This document shows positions 1-12,844 of a DNA stretch of 64,000 nucleotides, one piece after another (position 1 is the stretch's first letter; each line of letters starts with the position of its first letter). The DNA is from Salticus scenicus (lineage: Eukaryota; Arthropoda; Arachnida; Araneae; Salticidae), in contig OZ005648.1 of NCBI GenBank assembly GCA_963930645.1, forward strand, positions 270,331,830 to 270,395,829. Reading direction: 5' to 3'. Both the position numbers and the translations under genes were made by a program. The notes beneath the pieces are model-generated. The model was not told where the DNA came from. It saw nothing but the letters and a program-made list of their open reading frames with translations, and made no database searches.

Positions 1-75
1 ACAACAATTATTTATGCATTTAACAAATTCTTGTAAATAAAGTAAGTGTACTAAAAGTGTCCTTTTAATTTTTAG

Positions 76-140
76 GTCAAGCCTTTCATTATCAGAGTCG
101 GTGAAGACCAGATTGAAGAGCTTGAATTAAATGCTAAGAG
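76..140 (+). CDS. candidate internal or C-terminal coding exon, partial gene
   Basis: A short open segment follows a T-rich acceptor (AG at 74-75) and ends at a good donor (GTAAAT from 141). Frame 1 reads 22 residues, beginning VKPFIIRVGEDQIEEL; the other two frames contain stops. In this frame a TAA sits at 142-144, so the segment could instead be the last codons of a gene. The pattern K-P-F-x-I-x-V followed by an acidic helix loosely recalls the start of epoxide-hydrolase N-terminal domains, but the piece is too short to assign. If spliced at 141 it leaves two bases, which does not match the phase needed by the exon at 6200, so at least one further exon would be required between them if they belong to one gene. 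Confidence 0.4.
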
Positions 141-2748
141 GTAAATAAAGACATATGGACATAGTACTATAGGTAAGTAATGCTGTGCAGTTAATTATAA
201 TGTTATGGAATAATATTAAATATGTTCTTAATTTTATTTAAATAATCAAAATTTGATATAATAAAGAACTTTTAATATAAAATGTGTCCACAATTTATTC
301 ACTGGATAACAAATTTGAATTAAAACTTAATGCAGTAAGAGGAAACAATTTTTATTGATTTAATCCTTACTTCAAAGAATTTAATTTGTTTAAATTTTTG
401 TGAATGGCAACATGGAATTTATTTATTTACGAACAAAATGTTATTAATTATACAGTGAAAAAGCAGTGTTCATTCTCTGTGAAATCGAGAACAGACTTAA
501 TACTCTCTAAGCAATTAATGGTGCTTACATTGATATGTATTAATATAAATTTCTTGGAAGTGCAAAATAAAATTCAGTCAGTGTTTTTTTCCTTATCTTT
601 AGTCTGTATTATTTAAAACATACCTTTATCTAATGAATAAGTTATGAATGGTTTGACTAGGATAAATCCTATTAATGTCTATGAATTGAGTATATGAATC
701 ATCTGTAATAAAGCTTAGCTTTTAAAGGATTATGCACTAACATTATAATATTTACCTAGGATTAGTTTTCCTTTAAAATGTTCAAAAACAATTGTATAAA
801 AAACCTTTATTTAAAATACATAATGAAATACAAGTTAAAATACATAAAAATATAAACGTTGTGTGCTAATTTTGATTGAATATCACCATTTTTATAAGCA
901 CGTGTTATTTGATCGAAATTAGTCAACCATGCTGCTGAGACAGATCATTCTATAGAATTGAAAATATTAGAATTATCATCTCGGGCCGTGAAAATTGTCA
1001 TTCATATATTTTGTTTGAAGGACAATTTACAAAAATTCAACCCACTCCAATGAATGATTGTACCATCCAAATACGTGATCCTATTCTAAAAATTCCTGTT
1101 TGTGCAGTTGTGAGTTGGCGATATTAAACATACTGAGGAGGTGCTAAGAAAGTACAAAAAAAAAAAAAAAAGTTTTTATGTATGTATTTTAAATAAATGT
1201 CTCTTATGCAGTTGTTTTTAAAAAATTTAAAGTAAATAAATGAGACGTAGTGTTCTTTAAATATTTTAGCTTTTCTTATTCAATAAAGTAACAAAATTAT
1301 GATACATAACGAATGATTATAAAATTTCGATGGCATGTTTATTATCCAATCATTCATCGAACTTTATATAACTAACATAAGTAATAATTTTTTTGCTTGT
1401 TTTATATATATATTATCATAAGTAAGCTTTGTAAGAAACAAAAAATAAAATAAACAATTTTAAAAAAGAAAACTAAATGAGAAAGGTTTTTAGATACATT
1501 ACAGAAAAAAAGAAAATGCACAAGCCTGCAAATGTTAAATTAAAACTTGTTTTTTTTTTTCTTCTGTTATTCATTTTTTTTTTTTTTTTTTTTTTTTTTT
1601 CATAACAGACATTAAGAAAAAAATATGATTATTGATTTGTAAACTATGAATATTGCCTGAATAATAAAAATGTCAGTAAATAATTTTATAATTTAACATC
1701 TCATGTAATTTTCATATATATTTTTAAAAAAGTTATTCAGATATGAAAAAATGAAGGAAAGAAAATTGAATACAGGAAGAAAAATCCTGTTTTAATTTAA
1801 CTTATGGAGGCATGTGTATCTTTACCTATTTGTAATGCACCTTTTGACACCCTTTCTCATTTAGTTTACTTTTCTAAAATTGTTTAAATTTTTCATTTCT
1901 TCTATAGCTTACTTTTGAGAAAATTTGAGTTAATATTGGTTGGAAAATTACTGCTTATCCTCTTCGCTCCAGGGGTCCACATATGTAAACCTCTGTTCTT
2001 TCCTTTATAAAATCTAAACTATTTAATGTTTTTACATTTTGAGTAGATTAATAAAAGGCTGAATAAATTGCTCTAAAAAGATACTAATATATGGCAACAT
2101 AAAACTAGATATATTTCTGAAATATAATGTTATTTTGTCTAGTTTCACAAAACAGCTTCAAAACAGTGTGGTTGGAAAAAAAAAATATGTAATTTTCATA
2201 ATAATTTAAAGTATACAGACACTTTACCTGAATAAAATTAAAAACTGACATAGATTAATTTATTTAAGGGCAACAAATTTTAAATTGTGTAACTTAGTAA
2301 TTTAGAGATTAGTTGTTTAAAGTACACATATTTGCATTGTACATTACTAGCCCCTAAATTAAAAATTTAAGAAAAATGTATCTTTTTGTAATATATAATG
2401 TGAATGTATGTGTTTAAAAGCCTTCAAATGTTATGTATGTTGTTATTATAGCTTCGGGTGCGAAGAAGTCAAGTTAAAGTTGTATAAAATTCGATTGATG
2501 ATTGGATAACGAATATGCCATCCAAACTTTATGTTATTTGTTTAAAACTTATGCTCAAAAGAAGAAAACAAGAAAAATATAGAATTGTGTCTTGCAGTAA
2601 CTGTGACACAATTTTTTCTTTTTTTTTAAATCAAAATCTGAATGTATAATATTTCTGACAGACAATAAAATTGGCATTTTCTACCAGTTTCAAGTTATAC
2701 CCAGCTTATTTTAAATAAAAAGAAAGCAGCGAACACATTTGCTTCCAT

Positions 2749-2787
<39 letters not shown>

Positions 2788-4325
2788 AATTTATAGTCAA
2801 AATTTGAGAAAGCTAGGATTTAAAAAAAAAAAAAAAAGTTATATGTACATGCAGAGGGATGGGGAAATGCTTGATTTAATCACCTCTGGCGAGTAATTTT
2901 TCGGACATAGAGGGTGAATATTGAGTCAGTCTGTTACGTTGCCGATATGTGATATTCAGTGTAGAAAAAACAGCCAAAAATCTATAGAAAACAGCAATGT
3001 GGCTGTATTAAACAATTAAAAAAAACTCCTTTCAACAGAGACAACCACTTTAGATTTTATTATCTTTTTAGGCTGTTATTATTCTATGCTGAACACTTGT
3101 GTTTTTAGAACTGTGCTTTGGGAAATTGAAAAAATTCTACTAAATGGTCAATTCAACTTAGATTTGCGTAAATTTTGCTGTAAAGATATGTATCGTATAT
3201 TGCTGGCTGATAAAAATTTCTAAAATTTCCCTACCCCTGTACATGGATACATGTACAGTGTGCTCAAAAAATCTTGACCTCAGCTTTAATTTCTGAAATA
3301 TTAATCATATATATCAAATTACAAAGATGTGTTTAGGAAGTACAGAATTTTATAAAATTTATCAAAAGTTTCATTGGATTCAATTTTAGAAATTGCAAGA
3401 TTTTAATTTTTATATAGCCTCCATACAAAAAAATATTCAGCGAACAAATTGTGTTGTATACCCTTATAGTTGATATACAAAACAACAATATTGTATCTGA
3501 ATTGTGTTAAACATATGTTTAAACAAAGTTGTTCGCAGATTAGTTTCAAATTAAAGTGAAAAAGTATTTATATCTTTATGTTATCAATTCCATAGCCAAA
3601 AGGGTTTTGAGGGGTTCAACATCCCTCTCCTGAAATTTTGTAGGTTCAGCGAAAACTTTTGAGTTATATTTCACTTTTAACACTCAGCATTATATACCAA
3701 AGTTTGAAATGCATCTGAAATGTTTTTCTGCTTTGCTTATCATTATTTTCAATCATATTTTATGCATCAGCCCAGAAATGTGTTTTACCAATATTTTTTT
3801 TTCATGTATTTATGCTGAGACATTGGAAAGTGTTTTAGAGCAGCTTTTTTGTATTATTATATCTATGACAGAGATAGAAATTAAGAAAATTAAGTCAGTA
3901 GTTCATGAGACCAGTAATTTTGAGATTTCACTGGTCCGTACATACTTTCACTGGTCCATTCACCCATTCTATTATATTTTTAAAAATATTTAAAAATTTG
4001 TAGAACAAAATAAATTTACGTGACAAGTATGATTATTATTTATTATTATTTATTTATTTATTTATTTTTGTAAATTAATTACAAATGCAAATAGTCTTAT
4101 ATAAATTTTTAAAAAAAATTAAGCTTTAATAAATGAATTAACTATTACATATTTACCATATTAAGTATTAAAAAAAAAAGAAAAATTATTAAAGTGAAAG
4201 TAAATAAGAAATTAAGAGTTTATATTAATAGTTATAATGAAGTATACTTACTATTGTTATAACATACTATTCTGTGACTTTTAGAGAAAAGTAAAGTATA
4301 AAAAAAATTTGAAAAATTCACTAGT
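141..4325. other. intron-like or intergenic A+T-rich DNA
   Basis: No convincing coding segment is visible. There are long homopolymers (T around 1580-1600, A around 2754-2783 and 2823-2837) and a (TTAT)n tract near 4035-4068. The scattered open frames in this stretch have the composition expected of random A+T-rich DNA. If the exons at 76 and 6200 belong to one gene, this is intronic. Confidence 0.4.
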
Positions 4326-4330
4326 CTAGT

Positions 4331-4734
4331 CAGAGTTCATACTCCTCAGAGAAAACCTGGAAAACAGGGAATACTCAGGGAATTTGGAATTTTAAAAAAG
4401 TCAGGGAAAATAAAAATTTTCATTAAAAGTCAGGGAAAATCAGTTATAAAACCTGAAAAAACAAATTTTTTTTCTCTCTCAAGTTATGTTTTTCTTGTTT
4501 AGCTTCGTATCAAAATTTAAATAATTAATTATTGTGAAAATACACTTGTAAATAATGATTTCTACCTGAATTTCTATCATGATCGGCAGTAATATGCCAT
4601 CATACAGTGGAAGTAGCTGTATTTTGTCTTGTCGAGCATTTCTTGTAAGATGTCGCTAATATTTTCTTGAAAATTGTCTGGGAACTCAGGGAAAACTCAG
4701 GGAATTTTTTTCCCATATTTGAGTATGAACCCTG
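4331..4734. mobile_element. short inverted-repeat DNA element (MITE-like, hAT-like ends)
   Basis: The left end begins CAGAGTTCATACTC and the right end is its inverted counterpart, GAGTATGAACCCTG. The interior is low in complexity, with repeated AGGGAAAA-type motifs on the left and the related GGGAAAACTCAGGGAA on the right. The five bases CTAGT occur directly on both sides (4326-4330 and 4735-4739), which may be a target duplication or part of a decayed 8-bp one. There is no transposase, so this is non-autonomous. Ends starting with CAG are common in hAT elements; the superfamily call is an inference. Confidence 0.55.
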
Positions 4735-4739
4735 CTAGT

Positions 4740-6199
4740 GGATCATCAGTATTTATATTTTGCTAGCCCGTTGAATATTATTTTGGTCCCAGACCAACAG
4801 ACCACTGTTAATTTCAAGCCTTGTATGAGATCTCTTGTGATACAATGTAGAAATTTTATGTATTACTTTATTAATGTACAGGAAGTTTCGATTATTCTTT
4901 TTGTATGGAAGTTGTATCAAAAGTTCAATTTTGTAATTCTTAAAAGTGTATCCCTTGAAATTTTCAATTAATTTTATAGCATTCCCCCCCCCCCCTTCTT
5001 TTAGGACATATAATTTTCACAGTTGTGTAAGATCAATATTTAAAAAAATTAAAGCTGAAATCAAGGCACTTTTATTAATACATTGTTTACTATATAAACT
5101 GTAATCCATGTAAACAACATAGATCATTATGAAACAGGCTTAAATATTCTTAGACAAAATGAACCTAGCAATAAAATTTTAAAAATGTAAAAAGGAAGAA
5201 AAAAAAAATTAGAAGCATAGTCATAATACACAGTTCATGAATTTTTCACACCATAGCTGTAAAAGTTTCGCTTTTTTTTTTTTTTCCCGATGTGTAAGTC
5301 TCTTATAAATACATGAAATATTTAGAAATCATATTTCATCAAATGGATGAATTTAACACTAGTATTAGGGCATATCTAAACACTTTTTCCTAAAGAGAAG
5401 TGATTCGAGGTCATCTGCAGACCATCTATTATTTCTTTCTAGGTTGATTGGTAGCAGAAGATTCAAACCTTCCATCTGAATGAATCCAACCAAAACCCAT
5501 CAAAAAGAGATCTCTGATAGTGTCCGATAGGAAAGTTTACTTTACTATTATAATAATTTGCATATTTAGTATTGGACATATTTGGCATTTGAATATCAGT
5601 TATGCAGCTATATTTCTATCAAACAAATTTCTTCATATTATTGCAATTCAAAACATGCTCACAACTAAATCCTACTTGTTAAAAATTGAACCTGACTTGA
5701 ACTCAAACTCGATTTACTGAAAGAATTTTATTGAAAACAACTGCGGAAAAAAATCAGCCAACCCTATCCACAAGGAAAATAAAATTAGCCAGCTTGACCC
5801 AAACATGACCCCCAAGGGGGGGGGGGATTATTTTCCTAGATTTAACAAATACTGTACTAAAATTTAATCCCATCTCCACCTGCAAAAAAATATTCTGGCT
5901 ATGGCCTTGTTATCTGTCATGATATAAGATGGGAAAAGGTTTATGTATTGTCCTGTATTACTTATTTATCTTATTTCAGAGGCAAATTTAAGTTAAATTG
6001 CACCCTAGTTCCATTTCAATACAACACCCCCCTCCCCACCTCATTGTTTTAAAATGCTACTCACATATATCTATAATAACAATAAATAAGATATAACTAT
6101 AATAAGTATATTAGTTTCTGACTTATCAATCACTATGCAACATTCATCTTTTTTTTTATGTGCAGAAATGTGTGTAATATATTTTCTCTTTTGTTTTAG
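4740..6199. other. A+T-rich DNA before the candidate terminal exon
   Basis: No feature is supported apart from poly(C) at 4984 and poly(G) at 5817. The last 20 bases are a strong polypyrimidine tract ending in AG at 6198-6199, which is the acceptor used for the exon that follows. Confidence 0.4.
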
Positions 6200-6345
6200 A
6201 TTATATCAAACATCTGAGAGGAATCAGATCCCGTCAAAATCATGAGAAATTTCTACTATTAACTCCAAAGAGCTTCCAGCCACTAGAGGTCCATGGTTTG
6301 GTGCTACAATTTTCAGCAAAAGAAGAAACCATTGACCCCCTTTAA
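6200..6345 (+). CDS. candidate terminal coding exon of an unrecognised host gene
   Basis: An excellent acceptor (a run of T and C ending TTTTAG at 6199) is followed by 47 open codons and a TAA at 6343-6345. The first two bases complete a codon carried from the previous exon. The peptide starts YIKHLRGIRSRQNHEKFLLL and ends EETIDPL; its mixed, charged composition is protein-like and differs from the I/F/L/Y/N-rich shadow frames around it. It has no start codon and so must be spliced. I do not recognise the family. It is probably the C-terminus of a gene whose upstream exons are in the preceding intronic DNA or outside the window, possibly including the segment at 76-140. Confidence 0.5.
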
Positions 6346-8188
6346 ACTATAACTGCCAGTTGAAGGATGGGAGTTCAAGTATGACTTTGTGGTGTTTCAA
6401 GTGATCAAGTCTTTTTATGAATTTTCTTTTTTGAACGATGCTCGAAAAAAGAAAATGAAAACTGAAAATGAGAAGGAACCAAAACCGCATAATTTTTGCA
6501 GACAAATTTCTCTCTTCAGTTTTATAAATATATAAATACATAAATATATATATTCACCTAATATATATATGATTATAAATCCATGCCATTGCTGTTTTTA
6601 AGCATCCTTGAAACAACTTTTTTTTTGTCTGTAATTCCAGATGTGGTATTTTTATCCCAGACTATATATATAATGCCCAAGTTTCTACTTAGACTATAGA
6701 GGGTTCAGTCATTGATTTTGGATGGCAACCCTCAGTCTGCAGAGCATGGAAGCAAAAAAAAAGTATCTAAAAACTGTGAAAATCAAAAGTGAGAAGTAGA
6801 TTTGCCAATTCAAATCCATGTTCCATCAATGTAATTAATTCTCATGTGTGCAGATTGTAAACTTAGATCACTCATTTATATATTTATGTCATTTCCAAAT
6901 GTGTATATTATAAATTAATATATTTCAAACTGTGAATAAGTGGAAGGTTTGAATTGTCATGTTTTAAACTCAAACTAATCTGACCTTTATAGTATTCTTC
7001 CTTTTTTTCACAATGTATGTTTTCCTAGCGAATACTGTGAAGGTCATTGCGCATCCTACTCTGGATTCTGGGGGTTGCTAAAAAATGCAGGCATGAAAAA
7101 GGAAAAAAGGTGTTTATAAAAGATAAAAATTGAATAATTATAAAAAGTTCTACTATGTTTTTTTTCCTTTTTCAATGCCACACTTTTTAATATTATATAT
7201 GGAAAAAGAATTTTGTTATTCTTTATGGAAAACGTTCAAAGGAAATTGATACAAAAAAAAAATAGATATATTCGTACTTGAAAAAGTGCTGCTTTGTATG
7301 AATGACTTTTTTCAATTTTGTAATTTTTGACATCTCTATGTATTGCATATTCCTGATAAAGAAAAACAAGTTGTTAAAGTTTGCAAATAAATTAACTAAA
7401 TATAGTTACTGTATAACTCTTAAGAAAGACATTTTAAAATAACTGCAATACATATTGATTTTTGTTTTCCTCTCAAATAATTTATGTACTAGATTTTTCC
7501 ATTTTGTTTATGCAACTATTTTGTATGACTCTTATTTTACCTCTTGTTACGTGCAATACATGTATTTTAACTCTACTTTCATGAAATTTATTATTTTGAT
7601 TTTATCCTGTTTTTAGTTTTTAGCCTTGAACATAGGTGTATATAAAAAAAGTAAACTATTTAATATTTATGCTCTGATTTGTTATGTATATATTGAAATC
7701 AATCTTTTTTGGATGTTTAAATGCAGTCCTAAAAAAAAGATGTTTAAAATTTAATTACGTAATTTAATCGCCATATCAAAATTGTATTATTATTGAAACT
7801 CAAAATATAATTATAGAAATAAATTAAGTGTAAAATAGCAATATATAAAAATGTTCATATAGTATTTTATCCATAAGTGTGTTACGTGTTCCTCCAAATT
7901 GAAAAATTCTTGTCAGCAATTTTGGATTATTTATTTATCTATTAGATGACGGCATATTTATTGCTTATTTATTCACTTTTTGAAGTATAAGAGATGCTGT
8001 GATTATATTAAAAAAAAAAAAAATTCTATATAGTCTCTTTTTCTTTTTTTTTTTTTTTTTCCTTCCAAAGATTAAAACAGATATATAACTTCAATTTTCA
8101 CCTCTGTGCTGGATACAGAGGAAAAAATTATATCATTCCAACACTTTCTCAAAAATAAATACAAAGAATTACTTGGTTCTTATTTTAA

Positions 8189-8319
8189 CCATTTTAATGA
8201 TATTGGCTAGAAGTTCTATTTACCAACTTTAGAAATTTTTTAGGTGTGCATTGGCTAAATATTGGAGAAAATTTCCTAAAGTTGGCGAATAGACCTTCTA
8301 GTCACTGTCCCTGAAATGG
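8189..8319. mobile_element. 131-bp inverted-repeat MITE between TTAA sites
   Basis: An imperfect palindrome: the left arm (CCATTTTAATGATATTGGCT and on to an ACTTTAG motif) is mirrored by the right arm (CTAAAGTTGG to AAATGG). TTAA lies directly outside both ends (8185-8188 and 8320-8323), the target preference of piggyBac-type and some other superfamilies. It carries no gene. Confidence 0.55.
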
Positions 8320-9345
8320 TTAATTAACAATCAAGCTAGTTTTAAATATTAGTAAATAATTATCTATTCTTTACTTTTTGTTCAATGCAAAAATGCTTTA
8401 CCCTTACAGATATTATTTTCTATTCATATTACATTATTACTATTTCCTTTTTTTTATGTGTGTAATATAATTTTAATACTATTAATTAACCTATCAGACT
8501 GTTATCCTTATGTCTGTACAAGGTGTCTCACTTCTAAGAAAATGTTTTCATTTGGCTTTAATTAAGTGATGATAATTAATTTCTATGTACTGTTTATTTG
8601 ACATTTTTATTATTTCTAAGGGGAAAAATTATATAGGTGCCTTTACTGTTTATTATTCCTTAAACCATCTTGCAATTAGAAATTCATTAATTTTAGACTT
8701 ATTTTATTATAAACATCATTACTTTCTCTCAAGCTGTATACACTCTATTTTAACATAAAGTCATCCATGGTCTTTCATCAAAAATTATATTATTAGAGTA
8801 TATACAGCTTGAAGACTTCATTATTTATTCTGTATAAAAGATCATCCATATCAAGGCGCACAAGAACAAGTTTTTTTTTTTTTTTTTTTCTTTCTTTTTC
8901 TTTTTTTTTTATATAAAAAAAAATCATTTTTAAACTAGTCATAACATTTTCTCCATCTGTTTCATTTCCTTATTTGTGGGCACTTTGTACAATCTTGTGT
9001 CCTACCCTAAAACAAAAGCATAAAATTAAAAGAAGAAGAAAAAAGAACAATCTGCGAGAAAGTGTACATTTTGAACAATGTGTTCCATATCCCAATTTTG
9101 GGTGCAGATTTTATTCCCAACTGGTGAGTGTGCTAGTCTTCTAAGCTTTGTGAAATCTTAGTACGTGTAGGGGATGTGCCACACACTGTTATAAAGCGCA
9201 GAGTGGACTGAAAACAAATGCAGCCACATCTCTCTACCCCAACAAACACACCTGCTTCATCATCTCGGCCGTTGTTGTTGTATGAGAAACACTGTAGTTG
9301 TGTGTTGTACATAGTTATGTATGCTCATGTGGATACATAGCGATG

Positions 9346-9351
9346 AATAAA
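9346..9351 (+). terminator. candidate poly(A) signal AATAAA
   Basis: AATAAA is followed after about 20 bases by a T/G-rich stretch (GTTTGTTGTT, then TGGTGTGTC), the usual arrangement for cleavage and polyadenylation. It would end the transcript of the gene whose terminal exon is at 6200. Confidence 0.4.
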
Positions 9352-9569
9352 CAGTTACAACTAAGTTTGTTGTTATTTTTATGGTGTGTCATTTATTTTT
9401 ACTTGTAACAGTTTCTTTATCAATCAAAATATACCCAAAACCAGCAAAATACTAATAAAACCATTGTAAATGTAATAAAAGTATGACAATCCTTTTAGAC
9501 CACAGTTTCCCAAACTATAGATAATTTTTGGTAAATCATAACACAATATTAAATATATACATATATGTA

Positions 9570-10437
9570 CAGGGTCCACCAAAAGTCCCACACCCTCCTA
9601 TTTCGGAATTGCATCAGAATTTTGAAAATTGGCAAAACACATGTTTAATGAATTTGAGGGGGACCTCTTTTGTGAAAAAATCTTGCTTTTCAGCAGGCCA
9701 GGGGGTCTCTAGAGAGGGTAATACTAAATTTTCAACTGGGAAGGTATGTCTTGCGGTACGTCTCTGGAAACGTCTCTTCAAGACAATGAATTTGATATAA
9801 ATATTTTTGTCCTGTGATGATTATTAAAGAAGATACATGAGTATAAAATTCACATTTCAGCACTCGAAAAATGTCCCCCCACCCCACCCCCCTCCTACCT
9901 TGAAACTGCATCAGAATTCTGAAAAATAGTGAAACACGTGTTCAATGAATGCAAGGGGGACTCTTTTGGTGAAAAAAATTTGGGCCCGAAGAGGCTACTA
10001 GGGAGAGCAACCTTAAAATTTCAAGTGAGAAGGTATGTCTTGTGATACATCCCTGAAAACATCTCTTCAAGATAATAAATTTGATATAAATAGTTTTCTC
10101 CTGAGATAATTATTAAAGGAGATATATGAGTTTTAGGAGTTTTGAAATGTGGAATTTATACTCATGTATCTCCTTTAATAATCATCGCAGAATAAAACTA
10201 TTTGCATCAAATTCAGTGCCTTCAAGAGACGTTTTCAAGGATGTATCACAAGATATACCTTCCTATTTGAAATTTTAAAGTTATCCTCCCTAGTATGCCC
10301 CCTAGCCTCCTCGGGCTCGAAATATTTTCACCAAAAGAGGTCCCCCTTGAATTCATTGAACATGTGTTTCACCATTTTTCAAAATTCCGATGCATTTTTG
10401 AGATAGGAGGGAGATGGGGGACTTTTGGCAGACTCTG
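9570..10437. mobile_element. 868-bp fold-back DNA element with TA-flanked terminal inverted repeats
   Basis: The ends CAGGGTCCACCAAAAGTCCC and, inverted, CAGAGTCTGCCAAAAGTCCC are flanked by TA on both sides (9568-9569, 10438-10439), as in Tc1/mariner-type insertions. Inside are three related units of about 280 bp: two in direct orientation (about 9570-9845 and 9862-10145) and one inverted (about 10150-10437). The units share an ACATGTGTTTCA-type motif, a GGGGGACTCTTTT-type block and an AAGGTATGTCTTG-type block. No transposase is present; open frames here only reflect the repeats. Confidence 0.7.
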
Positions 10438-10439
10438 TA

Positions 10440-11200
10440 TATATCTTTTAACACTTTGCCCAAATGTGATGTTAACTCTTCACCAAATAAAGTCTTAGCA
10501 GCAGAATAGAATAAAATGCATTAATTTATTGAAAATTACAATTAAACCCCCACTTTTTTTCACTCTTGTTCAGAAATTACTTTCTAACAAATTGATATAC
10601 ATATGTCTATTTTGTGGACCTTCTACAAAAGCAATATTCATCTAAACTCCAGAAGAAAAAGCAGCTCAAATCATAAGAAAACCCCCTTGTTATTGACATT
10701 TGGGAAATACGCTCTTTTCCTTTGGAAGCTTATGCCAGTATGAATGTATGCCATCAGGGCCATCCAAACTAAACATCATTTTATCAACGAAAATAATTTT
10801 AAACTAACTTATTTGTTTTTACAAATGTTTTTCTGTAAGCTGAATAAGAGCTTTTTGACAGATATGAGTTAAAGGTGGACACCAACATGGTGTTACATAT
10901 CTAAAGATTTAACTTTTAATTGCCCTTCTTGTTTTTCATACTGATGCAGGAGTCTTTATCTGGCTGAAAATTCTGTTGTTAATTTTCATTGAAAATTTTC
11001 TTTAAAAAAAACAATGGATCGATGGTTGGTAAAAAAAATTAAAAACTATCCTCAGTTATACAGGAGAGAGTGCCTCTTGCAATGTCAGTAGCGACAATCT
11101 TCAACCTATTTTAGCTACTACAAGTAAGCAAACATTAATTTTTTCTTTTTTTTTTGGCTTTTCTTGCATTACTTTCTTCTATAGGTATAAGAAAAAAGTA
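10440..11200. other. unassigned DNA with a possible decayed ORF start
   Basis: Mostly featureless. Around 11012-11110 a frame opening MDRWLVKKIKNYP breaks and continues in another frame with a Ser/Asn-rich stretch ending ILATTSK. A short start of this kind resembles N-termini of some hAT- or zinc-finger-type transposon proteins, but the similarity is weak. Confidence 0.2.
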
Positions 11201-11204
11201 TTGG

Positions 11205-11510
11205 ATTTGGGAAAATTTTTGAACTCCAGTTTTCGACAGATTTACGTATTTTAAGATGTCCTGAACACGATTTTACTGTTTATAGAAATGTCTGTCTGTG
11301 TGTATATAAAAAAAATTCTTGGACACTGTACTTCACAAACCAATGAACGAAATTTAATCAAACTTGCATTTAGTTGCATCCTGACCTAATATGGTTCAGA
11401 TTACATTTAGGAGTCCGTTTCTTAACAGGTGTCATTATGATTTCATTTTCTTATAATTTTTAAGATGGCAGTATGGGACAAAATTTCCTATAAATGTACA
11501 TAATGAGAGT
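11205..11510 (-). repeat. dispersed repeat R1 (copy related to 50270-50560)
   Basis: Read on the minus strand this matches the 50270-50560 region through a series of shared blocks: a CAATGAACGAAATTTAATC-type block opposite a TTCACTGGTTTGTGAG block, an ACAGACAGACATTT block, then a GACATCTTAAAATACGTAAA block followed by TCGAAAACTGG. The last block also occurs alone at several other places in the window. No coding potential. The family is not recognised. Confidence 0.55.
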
Positions 11511-12840
11511 TATTTTTAACGAATGATTGTAAAATTAATTATTGATAATAGTAGTAAACTAGATAAAAGTTTGTGTGTGTAGAAATATCACTTTCCTTCT
11601 GGAGGGAACCCCCCCCCCACACACACACAGGGGTTGTAAATTTTTAATATGGGTAACACCTTTAAAACAAATAGTTGAATTATAGATTTGGATAATTTGA
11701 AACAAAATTGTCACATTTTTCATTTTTAATGGAAGGGGGGAAAAAACTTTTCTTTCGATGTCAGCACAAGTTCACTTTCATTCGGAATTTAATGTTTTAC
11801 TTCTCTGATATAAAAATCGTCATGGAAAATAATTTTAATAAATAATAATTTAATAAATATTTTGGTGCTACTTGAATTTTTATAAGATAATATATAGAAG
11901 AAAGTCTTGTGTGGCCACAACATACTAATATTTTTATTTCATATGCATGCATACAGTAAAACTTCTATAATGTGGAACGTGTATAAAACAGAAATGTAAT
12001 GAAAACAAACTTTGTAAGCAATGCTATAAATCGCAAAAACTCACAACAATTGTTTCAAATCAAAGTAATTGAACATAGCTGTTCATCAGGAGAAGTAAAG
12101 TAGGTGCATGAATGCAATATGAAAGTGCAAACCCACAACAGTTTTTTAAAATTATAATGTTGTTTAATATTTATACCTATATCGAATTTGATTCTTTATA
12201 TAGATTTATTATTATTATTATTATTATTCGTTAGATGATATATTATTTAGATTTTTTTTTTTCCGTTACTATTTAAGATTCTTAAGATGTTGACCAAATT
12301 TCTGGTGTCAAAAAAATTGCCAATGCTGTATTATTGTTTTCTTAACCCCATAAGCATTAAGCCCGTCTTTTTCTAGTATGCATAGTCAAAATGAAAGGCT
12401 GGTGTAGCTAAATTTTGAAATATATGTTGCTTTTTTCAAGAAAATAAGATTAATAAACATGTGTAGTATACAGTATTAAATTCTCATATTTATACTGTGC
12501 ATAGTATTAATTTTATGAATCATTAAACAGATATACCGAAAAACAGCTAATGCTGAAAGGGTTTTAAGCAGCATCTTCTATCCTTAAGCATTAAATCTAA
12601 ATAATAAAACCCAAATTATCGCTCTAAAATGGTATTTCTTTAATCTAGTATATTGTAGTCATCACAAAACTTTCTTCTATATCTTTTTTTTTTTTTATAA
12701 GAGCACCACTTAATAACTTTTTACCACTTTCACATGCATAAAAGTTCAACCATAGCTTTTCACAATAACTATTTTAAGTATGCTGGTTTACGCATTTTTA
12801 ATCAACAGATGCTGAGATGTAGTCATATGGAAAATCATAG
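11511..12840. other. A+T-rich DNA with simple repeats
   Basis: Contains a C/A-rich tract near 11610-11632, a (TTA)n run near 12208-12228 and, near 11955, an ACAGTAAAACTTCTATAATG motif of the sort found at pogo/mariner-type element ends. No gene is seen. Confidence 0.35.
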
Positions 12841-12844
12841 AAAG

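Larger units (their letters stand above)
6346..9370 (+). other. presumed long 3' untranslated region
   Basis: No coding potential is seen between the stop at 6343 and the AATAAA at 9346. A+T-rich tracts, several homopolymers and one inserted inverted-repeat element (8189-8319) lie inside. An earlier AATAAA at 7386-7391 could give a shorter transcript. Assignment as 3' UTR depends on the terminal exon being real. Confidence 0.35.

Noticed and set aside
404..616. 70-codon open frame near the left end
   Set aside because: N/K/I/F-rich composition, no domain, and flanking sequence looks intronic or intergenic.
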